Below, one piece after another: positions 46,814 through 55,883 of a stretch of DNA of 64,000 nt. A program made the position numbers and the translations under genes. The notes below the pieces were generated by a model. That model did no database searches. It saw only the letters and a list, made by a program, of their open reading frames with translations, and was not told the origin of the DNA. Origin of the DNA: Bufo bufo (lineage: Eukaryota > Chordata > Amphibia > Anura > Bufonidae); the NCBI RefSeq assembly GCF_905171765.1, contig NC_053392.1, positions 110,876,465-110,940,464 on the forward strand. The letters are read 5' to 3'. Within the stretch, counting starts at the first letter, position 1. Each line of letters starts with the position of its first letter.

Positions 46814-47022
46814 CCTGGCAAGGACCATTACAGTATGTAGAACACGGTATCAAATCCAAGGACCGTATAGAAAATATAAAAGAGAAGAAGCGTTCACTAG
46901 TGCAGGAAATCATTACGATAGAATGGAACAGACACAATCAACATGTGAACAAAATGTTCACCTTTCTGTCATCCCAGGAGCACATAAGAAATGAATTTGA
47001 GGAACGTGAACTAGGCTGCTAG
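46814..47022 (+). CDS. Candidate terminal exon of an unidentified host gene
   Basis: A strong acceptor (TTTTAACTTCCAG) opens a 68-codon frame to TAG at 47020-47022. After two bases completing the previous codon it reads WQGPLQYVEHGIKSKDRI, then KEKKRSLVQEIITIEWNRHN, and ends FEERELGC. Charged, helix-forming composition with no repeat or transposon motif and no internal stop. Phase agrees with the candidate exon ending at 44016. Probable 3' UTR follows, is interrupted by a TTAA MITE (47112-48457), and AATAAA lies at 48467-48472. The protein family is not recognised. The chance of a random 68-codon frame is not negligible, hence the moderate score. Confidence 0.45.
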
Positions 47023-47464
47023 ACAACATCAAACCATATCAATGATCTGGAGAATTTGTATTGTCTCCTAATGTGAGAAAGGTGTCATTTTAACTCCAAA
47101 TGTGTTGTTAAAGGGGTTATCCGAGTTAATGAAAAAAAAAAAAAAAAACTCTTAAAACCCATCAGGATATACATATAATTTGGTTAAGCTAGATTTCATC
47201 AAGTTAAAACCCATATGTACACCTTTTCATGGTTCTGTCATTGCTTTGTTTACATGCTGAAGTACATGCTGAGGGGGCGTATAACAACAAAGCCTGATCT
47301 CTGCCTCATGAATATTTCTGGGCGTGAACAACCTGACCTTTCCCGCCCCCTGCTCTGCACTTTGCAAAAAAAAAAAAAACACACCATCACCTCCTAGCTC
47401 ACACTGGCAGAAGATCTTCCTGCACATTGCAGCTGGAGCTGCCTGCCGGATCCGCCGATCAGTG

Positions 47465-47978
47465 TGACAACTGACAGCATTTGTAGATGGATCCGGGTGC
47501 GGACCCGTCTACAAATGCATTGCAAGGACGGATCCGTCTACAAATGCATTGCAAGAACGGATCCGTCTATCCGCTTGTCATGAGGATGGACGGATCCCTC
47601 TGGCAGTCTTTTTCACAGTTTTCATGGTCTGCTCGTGCGCAGACCAGAAGGACGGATCCGTCCTTCAGTTGTTTTGCAATGCCGGATCCGGCAGGCAGTT
47701 CCGTCGTCGGAGCTGCCTGCTGCATCCGCCGATCAGTGTGACAACTGACAGCATTTGTAGACGGATCCGGGTGCGGATCCGTCTACAAATGCAGTGCAAG
47801 AACGGATCCGTCTACTAATGCAGTGCATGAACGGATCCGTCTACAAATGCAGTGCAAGAACGGATCCGTCTACAAATGCAGTGCATGAACGGATCCGTCT
47901 ACAAATGCAGTGCAAGAACGGATCCGTCTACAAATGCAGTGCATGAACGGATCCGTCTACAAATGCAGTGCAAGAACG
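47465..47978. repeat. Short tandem array with GGATCCGTCTACAAATGC units
   Basis: Units of 29-33 bp, GCAGTGCAAGAACGGATCCG plus TCTACAAAT, alternate GCAAGAAC and GCATGAAC variants between about 47780 and 47978. The left part has diverged copies. Confidence 0.85.
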
Positions 47979-47983
47979 GACTG

Positions 47984-48075
47984 TAAGAACAGGGAACAGG
48001 GCTGTAAGAACAGGAAACAGGGCTGTAAGAACAGGGAACAGGGCTGTAAGAACAGGGAACAGGGCTGTAAGAACG
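47984..48075. repeat. 21-22 bp tandem repeat
   Basis: GTAAGAACAGGGAACAGGGCT repeated four to five times. The encoded CKNREQGCKNREQG frame is a by-product. Confidence 0.9.
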
Positions 48076-48461
48076 ATCCATGTGTACAAACTGGCACCTC
48101 TAGCCCAGTGAGTGCAGGAGCGATAACATACCCTGCTGCTGGAGAAGAGGTTGCCTCGGCTCTGGTATGTACTGCGTATGAGCGATCGCATACCAGAGCC
48201 GAGGCAGTGTAAGAAGAGCTGGAGGGGTGATGGCACCAGAGGCTCTGACGTTTCGTTTACAGAGCCTGGCCAGAGCAGGGAAAAGCTTGTAAACGAAACG
48301 TCAGCACCAGAGCCGGCTTGCTGACGTCAGGGGTCACATGACCCAGAATTAAACTGGCCAAACGGGGAAAGATAGCTTATAGAAGTGATTTAAAGAAACT
48401 TTCAGTGAACTAGAATAAGAGTAATTAGAATAAATTTATTTAAGTCGGATAACCCCTTTAA

Positions 48462-49440
48462 GACATAATAAAACTAAGTCAATATATTATGTAAGTGGAA
48501 AATACTAGAAAAAAAATTACAAAAAAGGTGTTTGCATGAATTACATTTTATCCACACAAAGACACTACTTTCTCACTGGATTTGGATACTTTTTTCCATA
48601 TGTAAACATATCCTACTGAATAGCCAATAACTCTGGTGTGAAAACAGGCAGATATAATTGCTTGGCTGTGACTGATCATACAGTATGCAAAAAAAATGCA
48701 CAAAAGAAAGTAAAGTAGAAGGGCTTCTAAAATGGCATGCAGTTTCAAGGTTCTCTGTGGTTGGTCTGAAGATTGCCACCACATCTTTTTCAATTAGATG
48801 GAATTATTTAGGCTTTGTGGGTTTTCTGAAATAGGTTGTATTTATTGATTTGGTCCTGCAAAGAAATGCTGTTACTACAGTAGGTCTCTATAGACTCTCT
48901 TGCATCAATGTCAAAGGTAACTAAAATTGTAGTTTTCTAGTCTGGTTAAAAAATCGTATTTTTTTTCTGTTGCATTTTTTTTTTCCAGAAATAAATCTCA
49001 GAGACACAGATAATATATAATAAGAATTATATTTTAATAAACAATGTACGTGACAGGGATTTTAAGAAAATCATGCAAATATTACATTTAATTTCAAGGA
49101 GGGGTGAATGAAGTTTAGCATTTGATTATATTTTCTTCCTTTTTGATATTTTCTTCCTTTTTGGAGAGTCACTTCATAACAAATACACATGTGTCCACAA
49201 TTAACTGCTCACTTATCTCAACATGTCCTGAGATGTGTGTCACAAAATGACGTTATATCTAAATTGGATAAATTGCAATATAACGTTCAGACAGCAGGTG
49301 GCGCATTGTGTTACTAGCTAATACCTGAACATAAGGTCAAGACCTGGTAATGGAATCACAACTGTGAAATTTGGCCGGGTTCACATCACGTCTTTGTCTT
49401 ACATTTAATATATATAAAAAATATCTAAATATTAAAGTTT
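48462..49440. other. Low-copy sequence, possible 3' flank of the host gene
   Basis: AATAAA at 48467-48472 could serve the candidate gene. No further exon recognised. A CTCF-like motif lies at 49291-49304. Confidence 0.35.
49291..49304 (+). promoter_or_regulatory. CTCF-like motif
   Basis: ACAGCAGGTGGCGC differs from the vertebrate CTCF core CCAGCAGGTGGCGC at one flanking base. Confidence 0.4.
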
Positions 49441-49444
49441 AAAG

Positions 49445-50470
49445 ATGAAAGTTGGAACAAATGGATTTTTGGAGACTAATATCCATAGAAAACCAGCAGC
49501 TGTGAATGCGCTATTGTACGCTGACTCGGCCCATCCTAGAGCCATAAAGGACGGAATTCTGACAGGTCAGTTTCTAAGACTGAAAAGAATATGCTCCAAT
49601 GAAACACAATATCAAAAGCGACCAATAGAGCTGAAAAGGCCATTCCAAGAGAGGGGGTATGGTAATAGACAGATCAATAAGGAAATTTGATCAGCAAAAC
49701 AGAGATCCAGGGAGAAATTACTCTGTCCCAATGAAAATGAAAAAAACACAAGTGGAAATGAGATTAAGTTCATTACGAACTATAATAAACAATGGACACA
49801 GACAAATGAGATCCTTACAAAACATTGGGAAACATTAAGGACTGACAATAAATTTAATTAAAGTCGTTGATCACAGAGAGACCTCTAATGACTGCAAAGA
49901 GATCTAAAAACTTAAAGGATATGTTGGTTCATAGCCATTACATACCATATAAGGAAAATGAGGGGACACGGAAAATTGGCTCCTACCCATGTGGATCTTG
50001 CAAAGCATTTAGAAACATAGATAGATCTACCAATTTTATGGATATTGGCAAACAAAGAACATATGATATCAGAAAATACATGTCATGTTCCTCTACAGGA
50101 GTTATTTATTGTGCCACCTGTCCGTGTGACAAAATTTACATTGGCCTCACAAGAGAGTGAGAGAGCACGTTAAAGACATTGAAAAAGTGTCTGATGAAGA
50201 AGATTGGGATAATTTGAAAACAATTCCTCTGCACTTTAAAAAGTTCCATAATAGTAATCCAAATCTATTACGTTTCAAAGGCATTGATAAAGTCCATCTA
50301 GGAGCAAGAGGAGGTAACAAAGGGAAGAGTTTGGCCTAATTGGAAAGTAGGTGGATCTTTAGATTGGGTTCTCTAGCACCCAAGGGGCTAAATGAAAATT
50401 TGGGTTTTAGTGCCTTTTTGTAGTATTTTCTGTTGAGGAACTGTTATCGTTTTGATAACTATTAGTTTTT
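49445..50470 (+). pseudogene. Penelope-like element 1: RT end and GIY-YIG endonuclease
   Basis: FLETNIHRKPAAVNALLYA and HPRAIKDGILTGQFLRLKRI are the segment after the RT palm in PLEs. A frameshift leads to KNLKDMLVHSHYIPY, a Cys pair in YPCGSCKAF, and IYCATCPCDKIYIGLTRE, the GIY-YIG nuclease signature. After another break come REHVKDIE and then, near 50340-50420, RWIFRLGSLAPKGLNEN, the conserved end of PLE nucleases. The RT catalytic core is missing (5'-truncated). The Cys-rich linker is Neptune-like; that is inference. Several frameshifts. Confidence 0.85.
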
Positions 50471-51560
50471 AATTCCCTGGATTTTGTGTGGCTGTCGTGG
50501 CCCATGAACAGGTAGGAACAGGAGTTAGGGACCACTCAATTGAGACGACCTTGACGCGGTGAGTGGCTTACTATGCTTTGGCCAAAATATAAACCAATGT
50601 CTCATCCAGCATGGAGGGCAGAGTGCTGGATGCAGTGTGCGATCACATTTGCATTTTAGTTTTTAATTGGGTTTTTAATTATATTTATATTTATTTACTA
50701 ATGTTGTTATTTTTCTGTTTAGATTATTGAAATAAAGATTGATTATCTATGTGGAGCCATGGTAATAAAAAGATCAAGGAACTGACATGCGTCTGGAAAA
50801 AAAAGAAAAAAATGAAGAAGATCTGGATATAGTGTCATCTTATTAGGAGATACGTTTTATGACGGAATAATGGATGGACTAATAATATAAACTTTTTTTT
50901 TTTTGTTATTCCATTTGTATTCCACGTTAAGAGATATATGGTATTTCAGCAGCAGATCACTGTCCCTATGAATGTATATAATTAAGATTGAGTAGATCCA
51001 TCATTGGTGGTATATTGTATGTCATTTTTACAGTTACAGTTAATAATGTCCATCCCTTAGTGAATAATGCCCTAAATATAAGTTTTTTTTATCTCACCAG
51101 CATGCATGATGATCTCGCCAACGGGACGCTTCCTCTGTTCCCCATGGAGACAACGCGCTGGCAACGTCAATCAGTGTCATAGGGGCGGAAGTAGTATGTT
51201 CCTGGCGGGGGAGGTTACATCATGCGTCACTTGATGGCGTATTTGAATTGGCAAATTAAAAAAGAACAGTCTCCAATTTTTGGTGTACTTATTGGCGCTG
51301 CAGATCCACCAAGCGACGTGAGTATAGATCGCTTCACAGTAAAAAATGGCCAGAATTTGTTGATCGCACTGCCTTCTGAGTGCAAAGTTCCAGTCCCAGA
51401 CCCTTCTTTCCAATGCTCAGGTTGTTCCACCTTGTAGCCAAACAATCGGTCACTCACGTACCCCTGCACCCTAGAGGGAAGTATTAGTACAAATAGTGAA
51501 GTTCCACCAGGTAATATCGCATTCAGCAGGTTTTATTCTACTTACAAGAGGTCTAAAATT
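50471..51560 (+). other. Probable 3' non-coding sequence of PLE 1
   Basis: Follows the GIY-YIG fragment and includes GGCGGAAGTAGTATG-type sequence with CATGGAGACAACGCGCTGG, the kind of tail I associate with amphibian PLEs. The end is not defined. Confidence 0.35.
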
Positions 51561-51564
51561 TCAG

Positions 51565-51618
51565 TCATAAAAACAAGTCTTTTTCATCCTGAAAAAGACT
51601 TGTTTTTATGACTCAGGT
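51565..51618. repeat. Hairpin next to the PLE arm
   Basis: CAGTCATAAAAACAAGTCTT and AAGACTTGTTTTTATGACTC form a stem of about 24 bp around CATCCTG. The outer half, CTAAAATTTCAGTCATAAAAAC, is also the inverse of sequence right after the other PLE arm (60198-60220). Confidence 0.7.
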
Positions 51619-51676
51619 AGTAGACCAGTGTGGCACACTAGGTGATGGAGCATGGAGTCGGGTTCCCACCCCGTAT

Positions 51677-52526
51677 AAATGATAAAATAAACTCCAGCGA
51701 GATTTGCTTGGTTGTTGTTGGTATTTTATTGTATTGCGGCAAATAACACTTGGTGTGACGTTTCGGCACAAATGCCTTTTTCAAACTGTGTAAGTACAGA
51801 AAATTATAGAAAATTACAATCAGTGATTACCAACAACATGGCAAAAAATAACATGATTCTGGTAGTACATATAAATATATTAATGCATATAGATGAATGT
51901 ACACGTGATAAATATCAAAAAGGAGGAGGAAAGTCTCAGGATCTTGTCAAGAGGTCCAGATGTGGGCTGAAGAACGACACCTTGAGGAGCATAGTTGAGG
52001 AAAACGGTATGTCATATGCCACAGATATGTAGTTTTAGATCATGTAATATAGACGGAATTGAGGAGCTGTAACAGAGGTCCACAGATATATAGGGGATAG
52101 AGACATTGGAGTTAAATTCATAGACGATGTGCATAGGAACCCACTATAGCAAAATAATTCATAGAAAAATTTAATTCATAGGAATGGTACATAGGGAGAA
52201 ATCCATAGGCAAAGTTCAAAGGACAAAGTTCAACGGACAGGTATAGGGAATATGTCCTTGCATGCAGGAATCAAGATAGTCCTAATGAGTATATAGAGAG
52301 GATCCATAGATAGTACAGGGGAGCATCAGATTGGTACAGGAAGTCATCTGGTTGTAACAGCATAATCAGTCTATTAAATGAGCACAGTGAGACCGGGGGT
52401 CTGACACTTACCACACGCCGCTAAGGAGGAGGGAGCCAGGTAATGCTGCGCTGAAAAGAAGATATAGTATGCAACTGCATGTAGTTGGTATGAGCGCACC
52501 CATAGTGTGTTTGATGTGTTGCTTAA
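51677..52526 (-). repeat. Left inverted arm (pLTR) of PLE 2
   Basis: Inverse copy of 59348-60197. At 51757-51787 it has the inverse of the hammerhead-like motif. It ends in TTAA (52523-52526), exactly where the piggyBac-like element begins. Confidence 0.9.
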
Positions 52527-52989
52527 CCTCCTCAGGACCGCCGTACGCAGGATTGCGTCTTTGCGGCGGTCCTGTTGTTCTGGGTGGACGCGCCGGTGCG
52601 TCCTCTCGCGAGATGCGAGATTTCCTGTGAACGCGCGCACACAGGCGCGCGCGTTCACAGGATCGGAAGGTAAGCGAGTGGATCTCCAGCCTGCCAGCGG
52701 CGATCGTTCGCTGGCAGGCTGGAGATGTGATTTTTTTTAACCCCTAACAGGTATATTAGACGCTGTTTTGATAACAGCGTCTAATATACCTGCTACCTGG
52801 TCCTCTGGTGGTCCCCTTTGTTTGGATCGACCACCAGAGGACACAGGTAGCTCAGTAATATGTTGCACCAAGCACCACTACACTACACCCCCCCCCCGTC
52901 ACTTATTAACCCCTTATTAGCCCTTGATCACCCCTGATCACCCCATATAGACTCCCTGATCACCCCCCTGTCATTGATTACCCCCCTGT

Positions 52990-54260
52990 CATTGATCACC
53001 CCCCTGTAAAGCTCTATTCAGATGTCCGCATGATTTTTACGGATCCACTGATAGACTGATCGGATCCGTAAAAATCATACGGACGTCTGAATGCAGCCTT
53101 ACAGGGGAGTGATCAATGACTGTGGTGATCACCCCATATAGACTCCCTGATCACCCCCCTGTCATTGATTACCCCTCTGTCATTGATCACCCCTGTAAAG
53201 CTCCATTCAGATGTCCGCATGATTTTTACGGATCCACTGATAGACTGATCGGATCCGTAAAAATCATACGGACGTCTGAATGGAGCCTTACAGGGGAGTG
53301 ATCAATGACTGTGGTGATCACCCCATATAGACTCCCTGATCACCCCCCTGTCATTGATTACCCCCCTGTCATTGATCACCCCCCTGTAAAGCTCCATTCA
53401 GATGTCCGCATGATTTTTACGGATCCACTGATAGACTGATCGGATCCGTAAAAATCATACGGACGTCTGAATGCAGCCTTACAGGGGCGTGATCAATGAC
53501 TGTGGTGATCACCCCATATAGACTCCCTGATCACCCCCCTGTCATTGATTACCCCTCTGTCATTGATCACCCCCCTGTAAAGCTCCATTCAGATGTCCGC
53601 ATGATTTTTACGGATCCACTGATAGACTGATCGGATCCGTAAAAATCATACGGACGTCTGAATGCAGCCTTACAGGGGCGTGATCAATGACGGAGGTGAT
53701 CACCCCATATAGACTCCCTGATCACCCCCCTGTCATTGATTACCCCTCTGTCATTGATCACCCCCCTGTAAAGCTCCATTCAGATGTCCGCATGATTTTT
53801 ACGGATCCACTGATAGACTGATCGGATCCGTAAAAATCATACGGACGTCTGAATGCAGCCTTACAGGGGAGTGATCAATGACGGAGGTGATCACCCCATA
53901 TAGACTCCCTGATCACCCCCCTGTCATTGATTACCCCTCTGTCATTGATCACCCCCCTGTAAAGCTCCATTCAGATGTCCGCATGATTTTTACGGATCCA
54001 CTGATAGACTGATCGGATCCGTAAAAATCATACGGACGTCTGAATGCAGCCTTACAGGGGAGTGATCAATGACTGTGGTGATCACCCCATATAGACTCCC
54101 TGATCACCCCCCTGTCATTGATTACCCCTCTGTCATTGATCACCCCCCTGTAAAGCTCCATTCAGATGTCCGCATGATTTTTACGGATCCACTGATAGAC
54201 TGATCGGATCCGTAAAAATCATACGGACGTCTGAATGCAGCCTTACAGGGGGGTGATCAA
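52990..54260. repeat. 190 bp tandem array of hairpin units, 7 copies
   Basis: GTAAAGCTC starts at about 53006, 53195, 53386, 53577, 53767, 53957 and 54147. Each unit has a ~90 bp near-perfect hairpin (CATTCAGATGTCCGCATGAT.. mirrored as ATCATACGGACGTCTGAATG, loop ACTGATAGACTGATC) plus a (CCTGTCATTGATCACCCC)n spacer. Copies are nearly identical. Confidence 0.95.
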
Positions 54261-54449
54261 TGACAGTTGGGTGATCACCCCATATAGACTCCCTGATCAC
54301 CCCCCTGTCATTGATCACCCCCCTGTCATTGATCCCCCCCCCCCCCCTGTAAGGCAGTATTCAGTCTTTTTTTTGGCCCAAGTTAGCAGAATTTTTTTTT
54401 TTTTCTTACAAAGTCACATATTCCACTAACTTGTGACAAAAAATAAAAT

Positions 54450-55879
54450 CTCACATGAACTCACCATACCCCTCACGGAATCCAAATGCGTAAAATTTTT
54501 TAGACATTTATATTCCAGACTTCTTCTCACGCTTTAGGGCCCCTAGAATGCCAGGGCAGTATAAATACCCCACATGTGACCCCATTTCGGAAAGAAGACA
54601 CCCCCAGGTATTCCGTGAGGGGCATATTGAGTCCATGAAAGATTGAAATTTTTGTCCCAAGTTAGCGGAACGGGAGACTTTGTGAGAAAAAAATAAAAAA
54701 TATCAATTTCCGCTAACTTGTGCCAAAAAAAAAAAAATTCTATGAACTCGCCATGCCCCTCATTGAATACCTTGGGGTGTCTTCTTTCCAAAATGGGGTC
54801 ACATGTGGGGTATTTATACTGCCCTGGCATTCTAGGGGCCCCAAAGCGTGAGAAGAAGTCTGGTATCCAAATGTCTAAAAATGCCCTCCTAAAAGGAATT
54901 TGGGCCCCTTTGCGCATCTAGGCTGCAAAAAAGTGTCACACATCTGGTATCTCCGTACTCAGGAGAAGGTGGGGAATGTGTTTTGGGGTGTCATTTTACA
55001 TATACCCATGCTGGGTGAGAGAAATATCTTGGCAAAAGACAACTTTCCCATTTTTTTATACAAAGTTGGCATTTGACCAAGATATTTATCTCACCCAGCA
55101 TGGGTATATGTAAAAAGACACCCCAAAACACATTCCCCAACTTCTACTGAATACGGAGATACCAGATGTGTGACACTTTTTTGCAGCCTAGGTGGGCAAA
55201 GGGGCCCACATTCCAAAGAGCACCTTTCGGATTTCACTCGTCATTTTTACAGAATTTGATTTCAAACTCCTTACCACACATTTGGGCCCCTAGAATGCCA
55301 GGGCAGTATAACTACCCCACAAGTGACCCCATTTTGGAAAGAAGAGACCCCAAGGTATTCGCTGATGGGCATAGTGAGTTCATGGAAGTTTTTATTTTTT
55401 GTCATAAGTTAGTGGAATATGAGACTTTGTATGAAAAAAAAAAATAAAAAAATCAGCATTTTCCACTAACTTGCGACAAAAAATAAAAAATTCTAGGAAC
55501 TCGCCATGCCCCTCACGGAATACCTTGGGGTGTCTTCTTTCCAAAATGGGGTCACTTGTGGGGTAGTTATACTGCCCTGGCATTCTAGGGGCCCAAATGT
55601 GTGGTAAGGAGTTTGAAATCAAATTCTGTAAAAAATGACCTGTGAAATCCGAAAGGTGCTGTTTGGAATATGGGCCCCTTTGCCCACCTAGGCTGCAAAA
55701 AAGTGTCACACATCTGGTATCTCTGTATTCAGGAGAAGTTGAGGAATGTGTTTTGGGGTGTCTTTTTACATATACCCATGCTGGGTGAGATAAATATCTT
55801 GGTCAAATGCCAACTTTGTATAAAAAAATGGGAAAAGTTGTATTTTGCCAAGATATTTCTCTCACCCAGCATGGGTATA
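54450..55879. repeat. Chain of alternating inverted repeats
   Basis: One ~370 bp segment (CTAACTTG..CCCCTCACGGAATACC..GGGGTCACATGTGGGGTA..GGCCCCAAAG..CTGCAAAAAAGTGTCACACA..CCCAGCATGGGTATA) recurs in alternating orientation. Mirror centres lie near 54700, 55055, 55450 and 55825. Confidence 0.9.
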
Positions 55880-55883
55880 GCTA

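Larger units (their letters stand above)
47112..48457. mobile_element. TTAA-flanked MITE (T2-like)
   Basis: TTAA (47108-47111 and 48458-48461) flanks AGGGGTTATCCGAGTTA and TAAGTCGGATAACCCCT, inverted ends. Ends of the type TTAAAGGRR with TTAA duplication are known for the T2 MITEs of Xenopus; assignment from memory. The body holds two small tandem arrays and a GACGTTTCGTTTAC/GTAAACGAAACGTC hairpin (about 48247-48302). No coding. Confidence 0.8.
52527..55879. mobile_element. piggyBac-like non-autonomous element, right end lost
   Basis: Starts CCTCCTCAGGACCGCCGTAC immediately after TTAA and contains CTTTGCGGCGGTCCTG as inverse. The GTATATTAGACGCTGTT/AACAGCGTCTAATATAC and CTCTGGTGGTC/GACCACCAGAGG hairpins follow. 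Next come a 190 bp hairpin array (52990-54260) and a chain of alternating inverted segments (54450-55879). At 55879 it passes into PLE coding sequence without a TTAA, so the right end and part of the PLE are deleted or rearranged. Confidence 0.65.

Noticed and set aside
47910..48236. Frames encoding CKNREQG or SYSPVPC repeats
   Set aside because: Short tandem repeats within the TTAA MITE.
51712..52032. 106-codon frame present at 51712-52032 and again inverted at 59844-60164
   Set aside because: It is duplicated only because it lies in the inverted PLE arms; no domain, and it overlaps the hammerhead-like non-coding motif.
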